Source of the DNA: CALIZF01 sp046292445
Lineage (GTDB): Bacteria > Pseudomonadota > Alphaproteobacteria > Rhodobacterales > Rhodobacteraceae
Assembly (NCBI GenBank): GCA_046292445.1
Contig: JBKBQT010000027.1
Span: forward strand, 1 to 40,033
Direction of reading: 5' to 3'
DNA: 40,033 nucleotides
In this document: positions 7,318-15,595 of the stretch, piece by piece
Layout of the letters: every line of letters starts with the position of its first letter
Position numbering within the stretch: position 1 is the first letter of the stretch
Program-made: the position numbers and the translations under genes
Notes under the pieces: model-generated
Seen by the model: the letters and a program-made list of their open reading frames with translations, nothing else
The model's database searches: none
Told to the model about the DNA's origin: nothing

Positions 7318-8184
7318 ATGGCATTCGGGCGCGAGATCCGCACCTTCTTCGACGGGCACTGGCATGAGGGCGACCTGCCCGTGATGCGGGCGGCCGACCA
7401 TGGCACATGGCAGGGATCGAGCGTGTTCGACGGGGCGCGGATGTTCGACGGCCGCGTGCCCGACCTTGCGGCGCATTGCGCGCGCGTCAACCGGTCGGCA
7501 GAGGCGCTGATGATCACGCCGACGCTGGCGGCGGACGAGATCGAGGGGATCGCGCGCGCGGGCCTGCGCGCCTATGCGCCCGGCACGGCGGTCTATGTCC
7601 GCCCGATGTACTGGGCGATCGACGCATCCCCGCTCGGGGTTGCGCCGGCGCCGGGGCGGACCGGGTTTGCGCTTTGCCTCGAGGCGGTGGCGATGCCCGA
7701 TCCCGATGCCTCGACCACGCTGACCACGACCCGCTTCCGCCGCCCCGTGATGGAGGATGCGGTCTGCAATGCCAAGGCCGGCTGCCTCTACCCCAACAAC
7801 GCGCGCATGCTGGTCGAGGCGCAGGCCAAGGGGTTCGGCAATGCCCTTGTCGCCGACGCCCTCGGCAATGTGGCCGAGGCCGCGACGGCAAACGTGTTCA
7901 TCGTCAGGGACGGCACGGTGCTGACCCCGATCGCCAACGGCACCTTCCTTGCCGGCATCACCCGCGCGCGGCACATCGCGAACCTGCGCGCGGCCGGCCA
8001 TGCGGTGCACGAGGCGGTGCTGACCTTCGACGACGTGCGCGCGGCGGACGAGGTGTTCCTGTCGGGCAATTTCGCCAAGGTCACCCCGGTGCGACAGTTC
8101 GACGACGTGCATTACCAGATCGGCCCGGTCACGCGGGCGGCGCGCGCGCTCTACTGGGACTGGTCGGCATCCCATCCGCTGTGA
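7318..8184 (+). CDS. Fold-type IV PLP aminotransferase (branched-chain aminotransferase-like)
   Basis: 288-residue enzyme of the IlvE/D-amino-acid transaminase fold. Motifs include GSSVFDGARMFDG near residues 33-45, the PLP-lysine region CNAKAGCLYPNN (Lys153) and the cofactor-binding GNVAEAATANVFIV. Branched-chain aminotransferases exchange amino groups between Leu/Ile/Val and 2-oxoglutarate. The exact substrate cannot be fixed, because this fold also includes R-selective amine transaminases and D-amino acid transaminases. The start has AAGGGG eight bases upstream. It lies 31 nt downstream of the GlxA-type regulator on the same strand and may be co-transcribed with it, though no link to carnitine is obvious. 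Confidence 0.85.
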   Translation: MAFGREIRTFFDGHWHEGDLPVMRAADHGTWQGSSVFDGARMFDGRVPDLAAHCARVNRSAEALMITPTLAADEIEGIARAGLRAYAPGTAVYVRPMYWAIDASPLGVAPAPGRTGFALCLEAVAMPDPDASTTLTTTRFRRPVMEDAVCNAKAGCLYPNNARMLVEAQAKGFGNALVADALGNVAEAATANVFIVRDGTVLTPIANGTFLAGITRARHIANLRAAGHAVHEAVLTFDDVRAADEVFLSGNFAKVTPVRQFDDVHYQIGPVTRAARALYWDWSASHPL

Positions 8185-8238
8185 CGCGCGGTTGCGCCCC
8201 GCCCCGGCGCACGGCATGATCGCCCCCGGGGGTGGGTG

Positions 8239-8694
8239 ATGCGCAAGTTCCTCGTCGTGCTCGACGACAGCCGCGAATGCCTGAACGCGATGCGCTATGC
8301 CGCGCTGCGCGCATCGCATACGGCCGCCGGTGTGGTCATCCTCTCGGTCATCCGGCCGGAGGAGTTTCGCGGCTGGATGGGCGTGGACGACATCATGCGG
8401 GCCGAGGCGCGCGAGCGGATCGAGGCGCATTTCGAGGTCTTCGCCAAATGGATGCGCGACAAGCACGGGGTCACGCCGGAACTGGTGATCCGCGAGGGCG
8501 ATCCGGCGGCCGAGATCCTGGCGCAGGTGCGCGACGATCCGTCGATCGGGGTTCTGGTGCTGGGGGCGGGCACCGACAAGGCCGGGCCGGGGCCGCTCGT
8601 CACGCATCTGAGCCGCAATTCCGGCAGCCTGCCCTGCCCCATCACCATCGTGCCGGGCGAGATGTCCAAGGAACGGCTCGAGGCGATCACGTGA
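8239..8694 (+). CDS. Universal stress protein family (UspA-like)
   Basis: Single-domain 151-residue alpha/beta protein. It begins with the family strand RKFLVVLDDS and continues with a helix ending AALRAS. The C-terminal half has VLVLGAGTDKAGPGPLVTHL followed by a strand ending PITIVPG, the region where ATP-binding Usp proteins carry a G-x2-G-x9-G(S/T) motif; the match here is loose. It is probably a cytosolic stress-associated nucleotide-binding protein of unknown target. A GTG at 8236 is an alternative start one codon upstream. It ends 85 nt before the convergent 5-oxoprolinase; this short gap shows no convincing terminator. Confidence 0.85.
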   Translation: MRKFLVVLDDSRECLNAMRYAALRASHTAAGVVILSVIRPEEFRGWMGVDDIMRAEARERIEAHFEVFAKWMRDKHGVTPELVIREGDPAAEILAQVRDDPSIGVLVLGAGTDKAGPGPLVTHLSRNSGSLPCPITIVPGEMSKERLEAIT

Positions 8695-8779
8695 CCCGGA
8701 CGCTGGCGGGTGCATGCCCCCCGCCGGGGACGCGCCCGTAACCCACGCGCGGCGGAGAGCCTTTCGGCGCCGCGCGCGG

Positions 8780-11700
8780 TCACCCGGGCGGGAAGGCACC
8801 GCCCGACGTGGGGGTGATGACCGTCACCGCCTCGCCGGCCTCGAGCACGGTCTGCGCGCAGGCGGGCAACACCTCGACGGTGCCGTCAAGCCGGCGCACC
8901 TCGGTGCGCCCGACCTCGCCCGCGCCGCCCCCCGCGAGGCCCGCGGGCGGGCGCAGGCGGTGCGAGGACAGGATCGCCATGTCCATCCGCTCGAGGAACC
9001 GGATCGTGCGCCGCGTGCCGTCGCCGCCCCGATAGGCCCCGCCACCGCCCGAACCGGGGCGCAGCGCGAAATCCTCGAGCAGGACGGGAAAGCGCAGCTC
9101 CAGCACCTCGGGGTCGGTCAGGCGCGAGTTGGTCATGTGCACATGCACCCCCGACGTGCCGGCGAAGGCGCGGCCATCGTTCATCACCCCCGCGGGGCTG
9201 CCCGAGCAGATCGTCTCGTAATACTGGTGCGCCGCATTGCCGAAGGTGAGGTTGTTCATCGTACCCTGCGCGTTCGCCATCACGCCGAGCGCCTGAAAGA
9301 GGGCGTTGGTCACATGCTGCGACGTCTCGACATTGCCCGCCACCACGGCGCGGGGGTAACGGGGCGCGAGCATGGACCCGTCGGGGATGACGATGCGGAT
9401 CGGGCGCAGGCAGCCGGCGTTCATCGGGATCGGCGCCTCGACCATCACGCGAAAGACATAGAGGACGGCGGCGCGGGTGACCGGTTCGGGCGCGTTGAAG
9501 TTGTTCTCCTGCGCCTCCGACGTGCCGGTGAAATCCACCGTCGCCGCGCGCCGGGCGCGGTCGACGGTGATGCGCACCCGGATCACCTGCCCGGTATCGG
9601 TCGGGTAGTCGCAGGCGCAATCGCCGAGGCGGCCGATCAGGCGGCGCACCTCTTCCTCCGCGTTGTCCTGGACATGGCGCATATAGGCCTCGACCACCGG
9701 CAGGCCGAAATCGGCGACCATGCGGCGCAATTCGGCCGCGCCGCGTTCGTTGGCGGCGACCTGGGCCTTGAGGTCGGCGACGTTCTGCGCGACGTTGCGC
9801 GCGGGCCACGGGTGATCGGTGAGCGCCGCGCGCAGCGCATCCTCGCGGAACATGCCCCCTTCGACCACGCGCAGGTTGTCGATCAGCACGCCTTCCTCGT
9901 CCACCGTGGTGGCGAGCGGCGTCATTGACCCCGGCGCGGTCCCGCCGACATCGGCATGGTGCCCGCGCGAGGCGACCCAGAACAGCACCCGCGCCCCGGC
10001 ATCGTCGAACACCGGCGAGACGACCGTGATGTCGGGCAGGTGCGTGCCGCCGTTGTAAGGCGCGTTGAGCGCATAGGCATCGCCCGGCCGGGCACCGGGG
10101 TTGAGGCGGATCACCGTTTCGACCGACCGGTCCATCGAGCCCAGATGCACCGGCATGTGCGGCGCGTTCGCCACCAGCGCGCCGGCGGCATCGAACACGG
10201 CGCAGGAGAAATCGAGCCGTTCCTTGATGTTGACCGAATGGGCAGTGTTCTGGAGCGCGACCCCCATCTGTTCGGCGATGTTCATGAAGAGGTTGTTGAA
10301 CACTTCCAGCAGGATCGGGTCGGCGCGGTCGGTGCCCGCCGCCTGTGCGCGGACCATGGGGGTGTGGCGGCGCATCAGGATGTGATCCTGTGCGGTCAGG
10401 TCCGCCCGCCAGCCCGGTTCGACGACGATGGTCTGGTTCGCCTCGATGATGAGGGCGGGGCCGGTGATGCGGGCGCCGGGGGCAAGGCTTTCGCGGCGCA
10501 GGACGGGGGCCTCGTGCCATCGGCCTTCGGTGTAGAGCGGGGCGGTCTCGTTGGCACGGGCGTCATGCGGCACGGCATCCGGGGCGGGCGCGGGTTCAGC
10601 GACGGGGCGGCGGGCGTCGGCGGCGCGCAGGTCCACCGCCTCGACGGTGATGGCGCGGTCCGCATGGGCGAACCCGAACTGCGCCCGGTGCGCGGCCTCG
10701 AAGGCGGCCCGGGCGGCGGGGATGTCGCGGGTCTCGAACCGGACCGGCAGCGCGGTGTCGGTGCCGTCGTAGCGCAGCATCAGAACGGGGGTCGCGGCGA
10801 TGGCGCCGTCGGGGACGCCCTGTGCGGCAAGGTCGGCGCGGACGGATGCCTCCAGCGCCGCGATGGCGGCGTCGAGCGCCGGGCCAGCGCCGTCCAGCGG
10901 GCAAAGCAGCGCCTGCTGCCGGCTGGCCGCCACGCGCGCAAGGCCGATGCCATAGGCCGACAAAAGGCCCGAGAGCGGATGGATCAGCACCGCCTCCATC
11001 CCGAGCGCGTCGGCCACCGCGCAGGCATGCTGCCCCCCCGCCCCGCCGAAGGCATTGAGCAGATAGCGGGTGACGTCATGGCCGCGCTGGACCGAGATTT
11101 TCTTGACCGCATTCGCCATGTTCTCGACAGCGATGCGCAGGAAACCCTCGGCGACCGCCTCGGGCGTGGGGCCCTCGCGCGCGGCGATGGCGGCGAAACC
11201 GGCCGCGACCGCATCGCGGTCGAGCGGCTGGTCCTGGCCGGGGCCGAAGATGGCGGGGAAATGCGCGGGGTTCAGGCGGCCGAGCATGACGTTGGCATCC
11301 GTCACTGTCAGCGGACCGCCGCGGCGGTAGCAGGCGGGGCCGGGGTCGGCCCCCGCGCTGTCCGGCCCGACGCGAAACCGCCCCGGATCGGCGTGCAGGA
11401 TCGAGCCCCCGCCCGCCGCGACGGTATGGATGCGCAGCATGGGCGCGCGCATGCGCACGCCCGCCACTTCGGTATCGAACGCCTGTTCGAGATCGCCCGC
11501 GCAATGCGCCACATCGGTCGAGGTGCCGCCCATGTCGAACCCGATCACCCGGTCGAACCCCGCATGCCGCGCGGTTTCCACCATGCCGACGACCCCGCCC
11601 GCCGGCCCCGACAGCACCGCATCCTTGCCCTGGAACGCCGCCGCCGCCGCCATCCCGCCCGAGGACATCATGAACTGCAGCGTCGGCCCCGGCTGGCCCG

Positions 11701-12400
11701 GGGGCGTCGCGCCGAGCGCGCCCGCCACGCGGGCGACGTAGCGGCGCAGGATCGGCGAGAGATAGGCATCGACCACCGTGGTATCGCCGCGCCCGATCAG
11801 CTTGATGAGAGGCGAGGCCTCGTGACTGACCGAGACCTGGGCGAAACCCATGTCCTGCGCGAGGGTTGCAAGCGCCTTTTCATGCGCCGGGTTCTTCCAC
11901 GCATGCATCAGGACGATGGCAACCGCGTCGATCCCCGCCTCGCGCGCCGCCGCAAGATCTTGACGCAAGGGATTGATGTCGAGCTGCTTTTCAACGGACC
12001 CATCGGCCCGCACACGCTCGTTCACCGCGATGACGCGGCTGTAGAGCTGTTCGGGCAGGATGATCTGTTTGGCGAAGATGTCGGGCCTTGCCTGATAGGC
12101 GATGCGCAGCGCGTCGGTAAAGCCGCGGGTGATGAGCAGCAGGACCGGCGCGCCCTTGCGCTCGAGCAGGGCATTGGTGGCGACGGTGGTGCCCATCTTG
12201 ACCGTGCCGATGCGGGCGGGGTCGATGGCGCCGCCGAGCAGGCGGCGGATCCCCTCGATCGCGGCGTCGTCATAGGCACCGGGGTTTTCCGACAGCAGCT
12301 TGAGCGGATGCAGCCCGCCATCCGGCGCGCGGCCCACCACATCCGTAAAGGTGCCGCCCCGGTCGATCCAGAAATCCCAGGGCCCGCAATGATCCTGCAT
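8780..12400 (-). CDS. 5-oxoprolinase / hydantoinase A-B fusion
   Basis: 1206-residue ATP-dependent amidohydrolase combining HyuA and HyuB in one chain, the arrangement of eukaryotic OPLAH and of bacterial fused 5-oxoprolinases. The N-terminal HyuA part has the phosphate-binding DRGGTFTDVVG (13-23) and a second actin-like motif GFDMGGTSTDVAH. The HyuB part begins near DPILLEVFNNLF and contains NAPYNGGTHLPD and the glycine-rich GSGGGGAYRGGDG near the end. It likely hydrolyses 5-oxoproline to glutamate with ATP, or a related hydantoin. I prefer the ATG at 12400, directly before the conserved start, over a 24-residue arginine-rich upstream extension. It stands alone, convergent with usp and divergent from tRNA-Cys. 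Exact substrate is not decided by sequence. Confidence 0.92.
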   Translation of the reverse strand: MQDHCGPWDFWIDRGGTFTDVVGRAPDGGLHPLKLLSENPGAYDDAAIEGIRRLLGGAIDPARIGTVKMGTTVATNALLERKGAPVLLLITRGFTDALRIAYQARPDIFAKQIILPEQLYSRVIAVNERVRADGSVEKQLDINPLRQDLAAAREAGIDAVAIVLMHAWKNPAHEKALATLAQDMGFAQVSVSHEASPLIKLIGRGDTTVVDAYLSPILRRYVARVAGALGATPPGQPGPTLQFMMSSGGMAAAAAFQGKDAVLSGPAGGVVGMVETARHAGFDRVIGFDMGGTSTDVAHCAGDLEQAFDTEVAGVRMRAPMLRIHTVAAGGGSILHADPGRFRVGPDSAGADPGPACYRRGGPLTVTDANVMLGRLNPAHFPAIFGPGQDQPLDRDAVAAGFAAIAAREGPTPEAVAEGFLRIAVENMANAVKKISVQRGHDVTRYLLNAFGGAGGQHACAVADALGMEAVLIHPLSGLLSAYGIGLARVAASRQQALLCPLDGAGPALDAAIAALEASVRADLAAQGVPDGAIAATPVLMLRYDGTDTALPVRFETRDIPAARAAFEAAHRAQFGFAHADRAITVEAVDLRAADARRPVAEPAPAPDAVPHDARANETAPLYTEGRWHEAPVLRRESLAPGARITGPALIIEANQTIVVEPGWRADLTAQDHILMRRHTPMVRAQAAGTDRADPILLEVFNNLFMNIAEQMGVALQNTAHSVNIKERLDFSCAVFDAAGALVANAPHMPVHLGSMDRSVETVIRLNPGARPGDAYALNAPYNGGTHLPDITVVSPVFDDAGARVLFWVASRGHHADVGGTAPGSMTPLATTVDEEGVLIDNLRVVEGGMFREDALRAALTDHPWPARNVAQNVADLKAQVAANERGAAELRRMVADFGLPVVEAYMRHVQDNAEEEVRRLIGRLGDCACDYPTDTGQVIRVRITVDRARRAATVDFTGTSEAQENNFNAPEPVTRAAVLYVFRVMVEAPIPMNAGCLRPIRIVIPDGSMLAPRYPRAVVAGNVETSQHVTNALFQALGVMANAQGTMNNLTFGNAAHQYYETICSGSPAGVMNDGRAFAGTSGVHVHMTNSRLTDPEVLELRFPVLLEDFALRPGSGGGGAYRGGDGTRRTIRFLERMDMAILSSHRLRPPAGLAGGGAGEVGRTEVRRLDGTVEVLPACAQTVLEAGEAVTVITPTSGGAFPPG

Positions 12401-12480
12401 CCGCCTGCCTCGCTCTGCCGTCCCCTTGGCTGGCAGGTTCCCGCGCCGGCCGCAAGGGCCGCGCCGGCCCATGAGGGCGC

Positions 12481-12509
12481 TTGACGCACGCCGGGAAAGC
12501 CCCTAACCC
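12481..12509 (+). promoter_or_regulatory. Promoter of tRNA-Cys
   Basis: TTGACG (12481-12486), a 17-bp spacer and TAACCC (12504-12509) form a sigma-70-type promoter ending 10 nt before the mature tRNA. The -35 matches the alphaproteobacterial consensus well; the -10 is weak but correctly placed. Confidence 0.6.
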
Positions 12510-12519
12510 ACCGACCTGC

Positions 12520-12593
12520 GGCGGGTTGGCGGAGAGGTTACGCAGCGGATTGCAAATCCGTGTAGGCCGGTTCGATTCCGGCACCCGCCTCCA
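12520..12593 (+). tRNA. tRNA-Cys (GCA)
   Basis: Complete cloverleaf read by hand. Acceptor GGCGGGT pairs with ACCCGCC. The anticodon stem GCGGA/TCCGT carries the loop TTGCAAA with anticodon GCA at 12552-12554. The T-arm is GCCGG-TTCGATT-CCGGC, the discriminator base is T, and CCA is encoded (12591-12593). GCA and U73 are the identity elements of cysteine tRNA. Only 3 nt separate the CCA from the stop codon of the convergent permease gene. Confidence 0.97.
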
Positions 12594-12596
12594 GCC

Positions 12597-13406
12597 CTAC
12601 CGTATCCCCGCGCGCATGAAGCTTTGCACGAAAGCGCGCTGGAACAGCAGGAACGCGACCAGCAGCGGGGCCGAGGTCGCGAGAGACGCGGCCGAGATCA
12701 CCGTCCAGTCGATGCCCTGATCGACGCTGGCAAAGACCTGCAGGCCCACGGTGACGGGGCGCGTCGAGACCGAACTCGTGACCACCAGCGGCCACAGGAA
12801 ATTGTTCCAGTGGAAGCTGACCGACACGAGGCCATAGGCGACATAGACCGGCTTGGCGAGGGGCACGTAGACGCGCATCAGCACGGTAAACCACCCGGCC
12901 CCTTCCATCACCGCGGCCTCTTCCAGTTCCTTGGGCACCTGCCGGAAGGTCTGGCGCAGTAGGAAGATGCCGAAGGCCGAGGCGACGTAGGGAATGGCAA
13001 CGCCGGCAAGGCTGTCCACCAGCCCCAGCCGCGCGATGGTGGCGTAGTTCTGCACCATCAGCACCTCGGGCGCGACCATGAGCTGCACCAGCACCAGCGC
13101 GAAGAGGATGCCCGCGCCCGGAAAGCTCCAGCGGGCGAAGGCATAGGCGGCGAGAGTGCAGAGCACGAACTGCGCCGCGAGGATACCCGTCACCAGGATC
13201 GCGGTGTTGAGCATGTAGCGCCCGAAGGGCGCGGCGGCGAAGGCGCGTTCGAAATTGTCGGTGGTCAGCGGGGCGAACGGGTCGAACCCCGTGAGGTATT
13301 CGGGCGGATGCACCGCCGCCCAGACCGCGAACAGGATCGGCAGCAGCCAGAGCGCGGCGAGCAGCCAGGCCGCGACTGCCTCGAGGCTCGGCGTGCGGTC
13401 CGTCAT
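12597..13406 (-). CDS. CUT1-type ABC transporter permease 2 (UgpE/MalG-like)
   Basis: 269-residue inner-membrane permease with about six hydrophobic segments. The first is near 10-33 (AAWLLAALWLLPILFAVWAA). The cytoplasmic EAA loop is ELEEAAVMEGAGWFTVLMRV, which contacts the ATPase. The MalG/UgpE-type partner usually has this length and an N-terminus without a long periplasmic extension. It is the last gene of the operon; its ATG at 13406 overlaps the stop of permease 1 as ATGA, so the two are translationally coupled. Its stop lies 3 nt from tRNA-Cys on the other strand. Substrate is probably a carbohydrate or polyol phosphate. Confidence 0.92.
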   Translation of the reverse strand: MTDRTPSLEAVAAWLLAALWLLPILFAVWAAVHPPEYLTGFDPFAPLTTDNFERAFAAAPFGRYMLNTAILVTGILAAQFVLCTLAAYAFARWSFPGAGILFALVLVQLMVAPEVLMVQNYATIARLGLVDSLAGVAIPYVASAFGIFLLRQTFRQVPKELEEAAVMEGAGWFTVLMRVYVPLAKPVYVAYGLVSVSFHWNNFLWPLVVTSSVSTRPVTVGLQVFASVDQGIDWTVISAASLATSAPLLVAFLLFQRAFVQSFMRAGIR

Positions 13407-14275
13407 CTGTAATGCGTCCGCCGCTCGAGCAGGCGGAACTGCACCGCCGCGATGAGCCCGAGGATCGCCAGCAGCAGCATGGTGAGCGCCGAAGCCTGCG
13501 CGGTATCCCAGAACTTGAAGCCGACTTCCCAGATATGGAACAGCAGCAGGTTGGTGGCGTTGTTCGGTCCGCCGAAGGTCATGATGAAGATGTGGTCGAC
13601 CACCCGGAACGCGTTGATGAGCGCGTTGACGGCCACGAACAGCGTCGTCGGCGCGACCAGCGGGATCAGCACGCGGCGCACATAGGTCCAGCGGCCGCAG
13701 CCCTCGATCCGCGCCGCCTCGGCCAGCGACGGCGGCACGGCCTGGAAGGCAGCGAGGTAGAAGATCATGAAGAACCCCGCCTCCTTCCAGACCGCGACGA
13801 CGATCACCGCCCAGAGCGCGGTCCGGTCCGACCCGAGCCAGTTGGTCGAGGGCAGGCCGAACACGCCCGACAGGATCTGGTCGAGCAGGCCGAATCCGGG
13901 GGTGTAGAAGAACAGCCAGATGTTCGCCGCCGCCACCATCGGCAGGATGGTCGGGGTGAAATAGGCCAGCCGCGCAAGGCCCCGGCCCGGCAGGCGGGCA
14001 TTCACCCAGAGCGCCATCAGGAAGGCGAGCACGATCGAGGCGGGGATCGTGGCGCCGGCATAGACCGCGCTGTTCCACAGCACCTTGGCCAGCACCGGAT
14101 CGGACAGCATCGCGGTGTAGTTGTCGGCCCCGACCCAGACGGCGGGCCGGCGGCCGCGCGGGGTGGTGTAGAGGCTTTGCACCAGCGCCCGCAGCGCCGG
14201 CCAATGCGTGAAGGCGACCAGCAGCACGAGGCCCGGCGCGATCAGCAGGTAGGGGGTCAGGGGCAGGCGGCGCAT
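13403..14275 (-). CDS. CUT1-type ABC transporter permease 1 (UgpA/MalF-like)
   Basis: 290-residue inner-membrane permease. Hydrophobic segments begin at LTPYLLIAPGLVLLVAFTHW. The coupling EAA motif is SLAEAARIEGCGRWTYVRRV, and the C-terminal part contains the FGGPNNATNLLLFHIW segment typical of UgpA-like proteins. It would form the transmembrane channel with permease 2. It is 42 nt downstream of the binding-protein gene, from which it is separated by a strong hairpin, and its stop overlaps the permease 2 start by 4 nt. Substrate not determined. Confidence 0.92.
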   Translation of the reverse strand: MRRLPLTPYLLIAPGLVLLVAFTHWPALRALVQSLYTTPRGRRPAVWVGADNYTAMLSDPVLAKVLWNSAVYAGATIPASIVLAFLMALWVNARLPGRGLARLAYFTPTILPMVAAANIWLFFYTPGFGLLDQILSGVFGLPSTNWLGSDRTALWAVIVVAVWKEAGFFMIFYLAAFQAVPPSLAEAARIEGCGRWTYVRRVLIPLVAPTTLFVAVNALINAFRVVDHIFIMTFGGPNNATNLLLFHIWEVGFKFWDTAQASALTMLLLAILGLIAAVQFRLLERRTHYR

Positions 14276-14284
14276 GGGCTTGGC

Positions 14285-14310
14285 GGGCGGGGCCGGTGGC
14301 GGCCCCGCCC
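14285..14310. terminator. 10-bp perfect hairpin between binding protein and permease genes
   Basis: Arms GGGCGGGGCC and GGCCCCGCCC with a 6-nt loop lie between the SBP stop (14318) and the permease 1 start (14275). This is the position where malE-malF-type operons carry a hairpin that terminates some transcripts and protects the upstream mRNA, giving more binding protein than permease. No T-run follows. Confidence 0.6.
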
Positions 14311-14317
14311 CTTTGGC

Positions 14318-15595
14318 TTAGCGGTAGGCCGCGAGGATACGGTCGGCCTCGGCCTGCGCCTCGGCCAGGGCCGCGGCGGGGGTTTTCTGGCCGAGCAGCG
14401 CCGCTTGCAGCGCGTCGTTCAGAACCCGCGTCACGCGCTGGTTCTCATGCGTCGAAAGCTCGGCCACGGCAAAGGCGAGCTGGTCGCGGGCGACCGTGGC
14501 GGGCGGGAATTCGGCCGCATAGGCCTTCATCGCCGGGGTTTCCCAGGCGGCGGGGCTGACCGCCACATAGCCCGTCCTGATCGACCAGTCGGCGGCCATT
14601 TCCGGCGAGGTCACCCATTTGGCGAATTCGAAGGCCGCCTTCTGCACATCCTCGGGCACGGTATTGAAGATGAAGAGGTTCCCGCCACCCGTCGGGGCGC
14701 CGCGGGTCTTTTTCGCCGGCAGCATCGCAACGCCAAACGGGAAGGGCGCATTCTTGCGCACGTTCGTGAGGTTCCCAGTCGTCGTCCACATGATCGCGTT
14801 CTCGCCCTCGAAGAACGCCTGCGGGGTCGCGCCCCATTCGATGACGCCCGGCGCCATGATGCCGTGATCCCGCGACAGCGACACGAGATATTCCAGCGCC
14901 TCGATCACCTCGGGCGCGTCGAAGAAGGTCCGGTTGCCCTCGGCATTGGCGAGGATCGCGCCGTTCGGCGTGGTCAGGCCCTGGAACAGCCAGTAGGGAA
15001 AACCGGCCGTCGGGATGCGCACGCCCCAGCGGGTGACGTTGCCCGCGGCATCGCGCTTGACCAGTTTCTTGCCCATCTCGACCATCTCGTCCCATGTCGC
15101 GGGCGGCACCTCGGGGTCGAGGCCGGCCTCGGCGAAGGCGGCCTTGTTCCAGTAGATCACAGGTGTCGAACGCTGGAACGGCAGCGACCAGACCTTGCCG
15201 CCGACCTGACCGTTGGCGAGGAAGGCGGGGAAGAAATCGGTCAGCATCGCGCGGTCGGCGTCGGTCGTGGCAAGGTCGTCGAGCGCGACGAGCACGTCCT
15301 CGTCGTAAAGCGTGAAGGTGTCGGTCGACAGCAGCACGGCCATGGCCGGGCTTTCGCCGCCGCGGATCTGGGTGAGCGTGCGGGCGATCGTGTCCTGGTA
15401 GCTGCCGGTATAGACCGGGGTCACCTTGATGCCGGGATTGGCGGCGTTGAAGGTGGCGGCGTATTCGTCGATGATCGCGGTCACCGGCCCGCCGACGGCG
15501 ACGGGAAAGTTGAACACAACCTCGGTCTGCGCAAGGGCGCCGGGGGCGATCCCAAGGGCAAGCGCGCCGGCAAGGGCGATGCGGGTCAGGGTCAT
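14318..15595 (-). CDS. ABC transporter substrate-binding protein, family 1 (UgpB-like)
   Basis: 425-residue periplasmic binding protein. The signal peptide MTLTRIALAGALALGIAPGA ends with LA just before QTEV, giving predicted cleavage after about residue 22. The mature protein has the family-1 pattern, with TYxGSY-like TPVYTGSYQDTIARTLTQIR and LPFQRSTPVIYWNKAAF, both typical of glycerol-3-phosphate/maltose-type binding proteins. It captures the substrate for the two permeases. Its ATG overlaps the ATPase stop as ATGA. The resemblance to UgpB suggests sn-glycerol-3-phosphate or a glycerophosphodiester, but sugar and polyol binders look similar at this level. Confidence 0.9.
   Translation of the reverse strand: MTLTRIALAGALALGIAPGALAQTEVVFNFPVAVGGPVTAIIDEYAATFNAANPGIKVTPVYTGSYQDTIARTLTQIRGGESPAMAVLLSTDTFTLYDEDVLVALDDLATTDADRAMLTDFFPAFLANGQVGGKVWSLPFQRSTPVIYWNKAAFAEAGLDPEVPPATWDEMVEMGKKLVKRDAAGNVTRWGVRIPTAGFPYWLFQGLTTPNGAILANAEGNRTFFDAPEVIEALEYLVSLSRDHGIMAPGVIEWGATPQAFFEGENAIMWTTTGNLTNVRKNAPFPFGVAMLPAKKTRGAPTGGGNLFIFNTVPEDVQKAAFEFAKWVTSPEMAADWSIRTGYVAVSPAAWETPAMKAYAAEFPPATVARDQLAFAVAELSTHENQRVTRVLNDALQAALLGQKTPAAALAEAQAEADRILAAYR

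Noticed and set aside
9956..12484. Open frame of about 840 codons antisense to the 5-oxoprolinase
   Set aside because: The minus-strand product has clear HyuA/HyuB motifs throughout; the antisense product is low-complexity mirror sequence.
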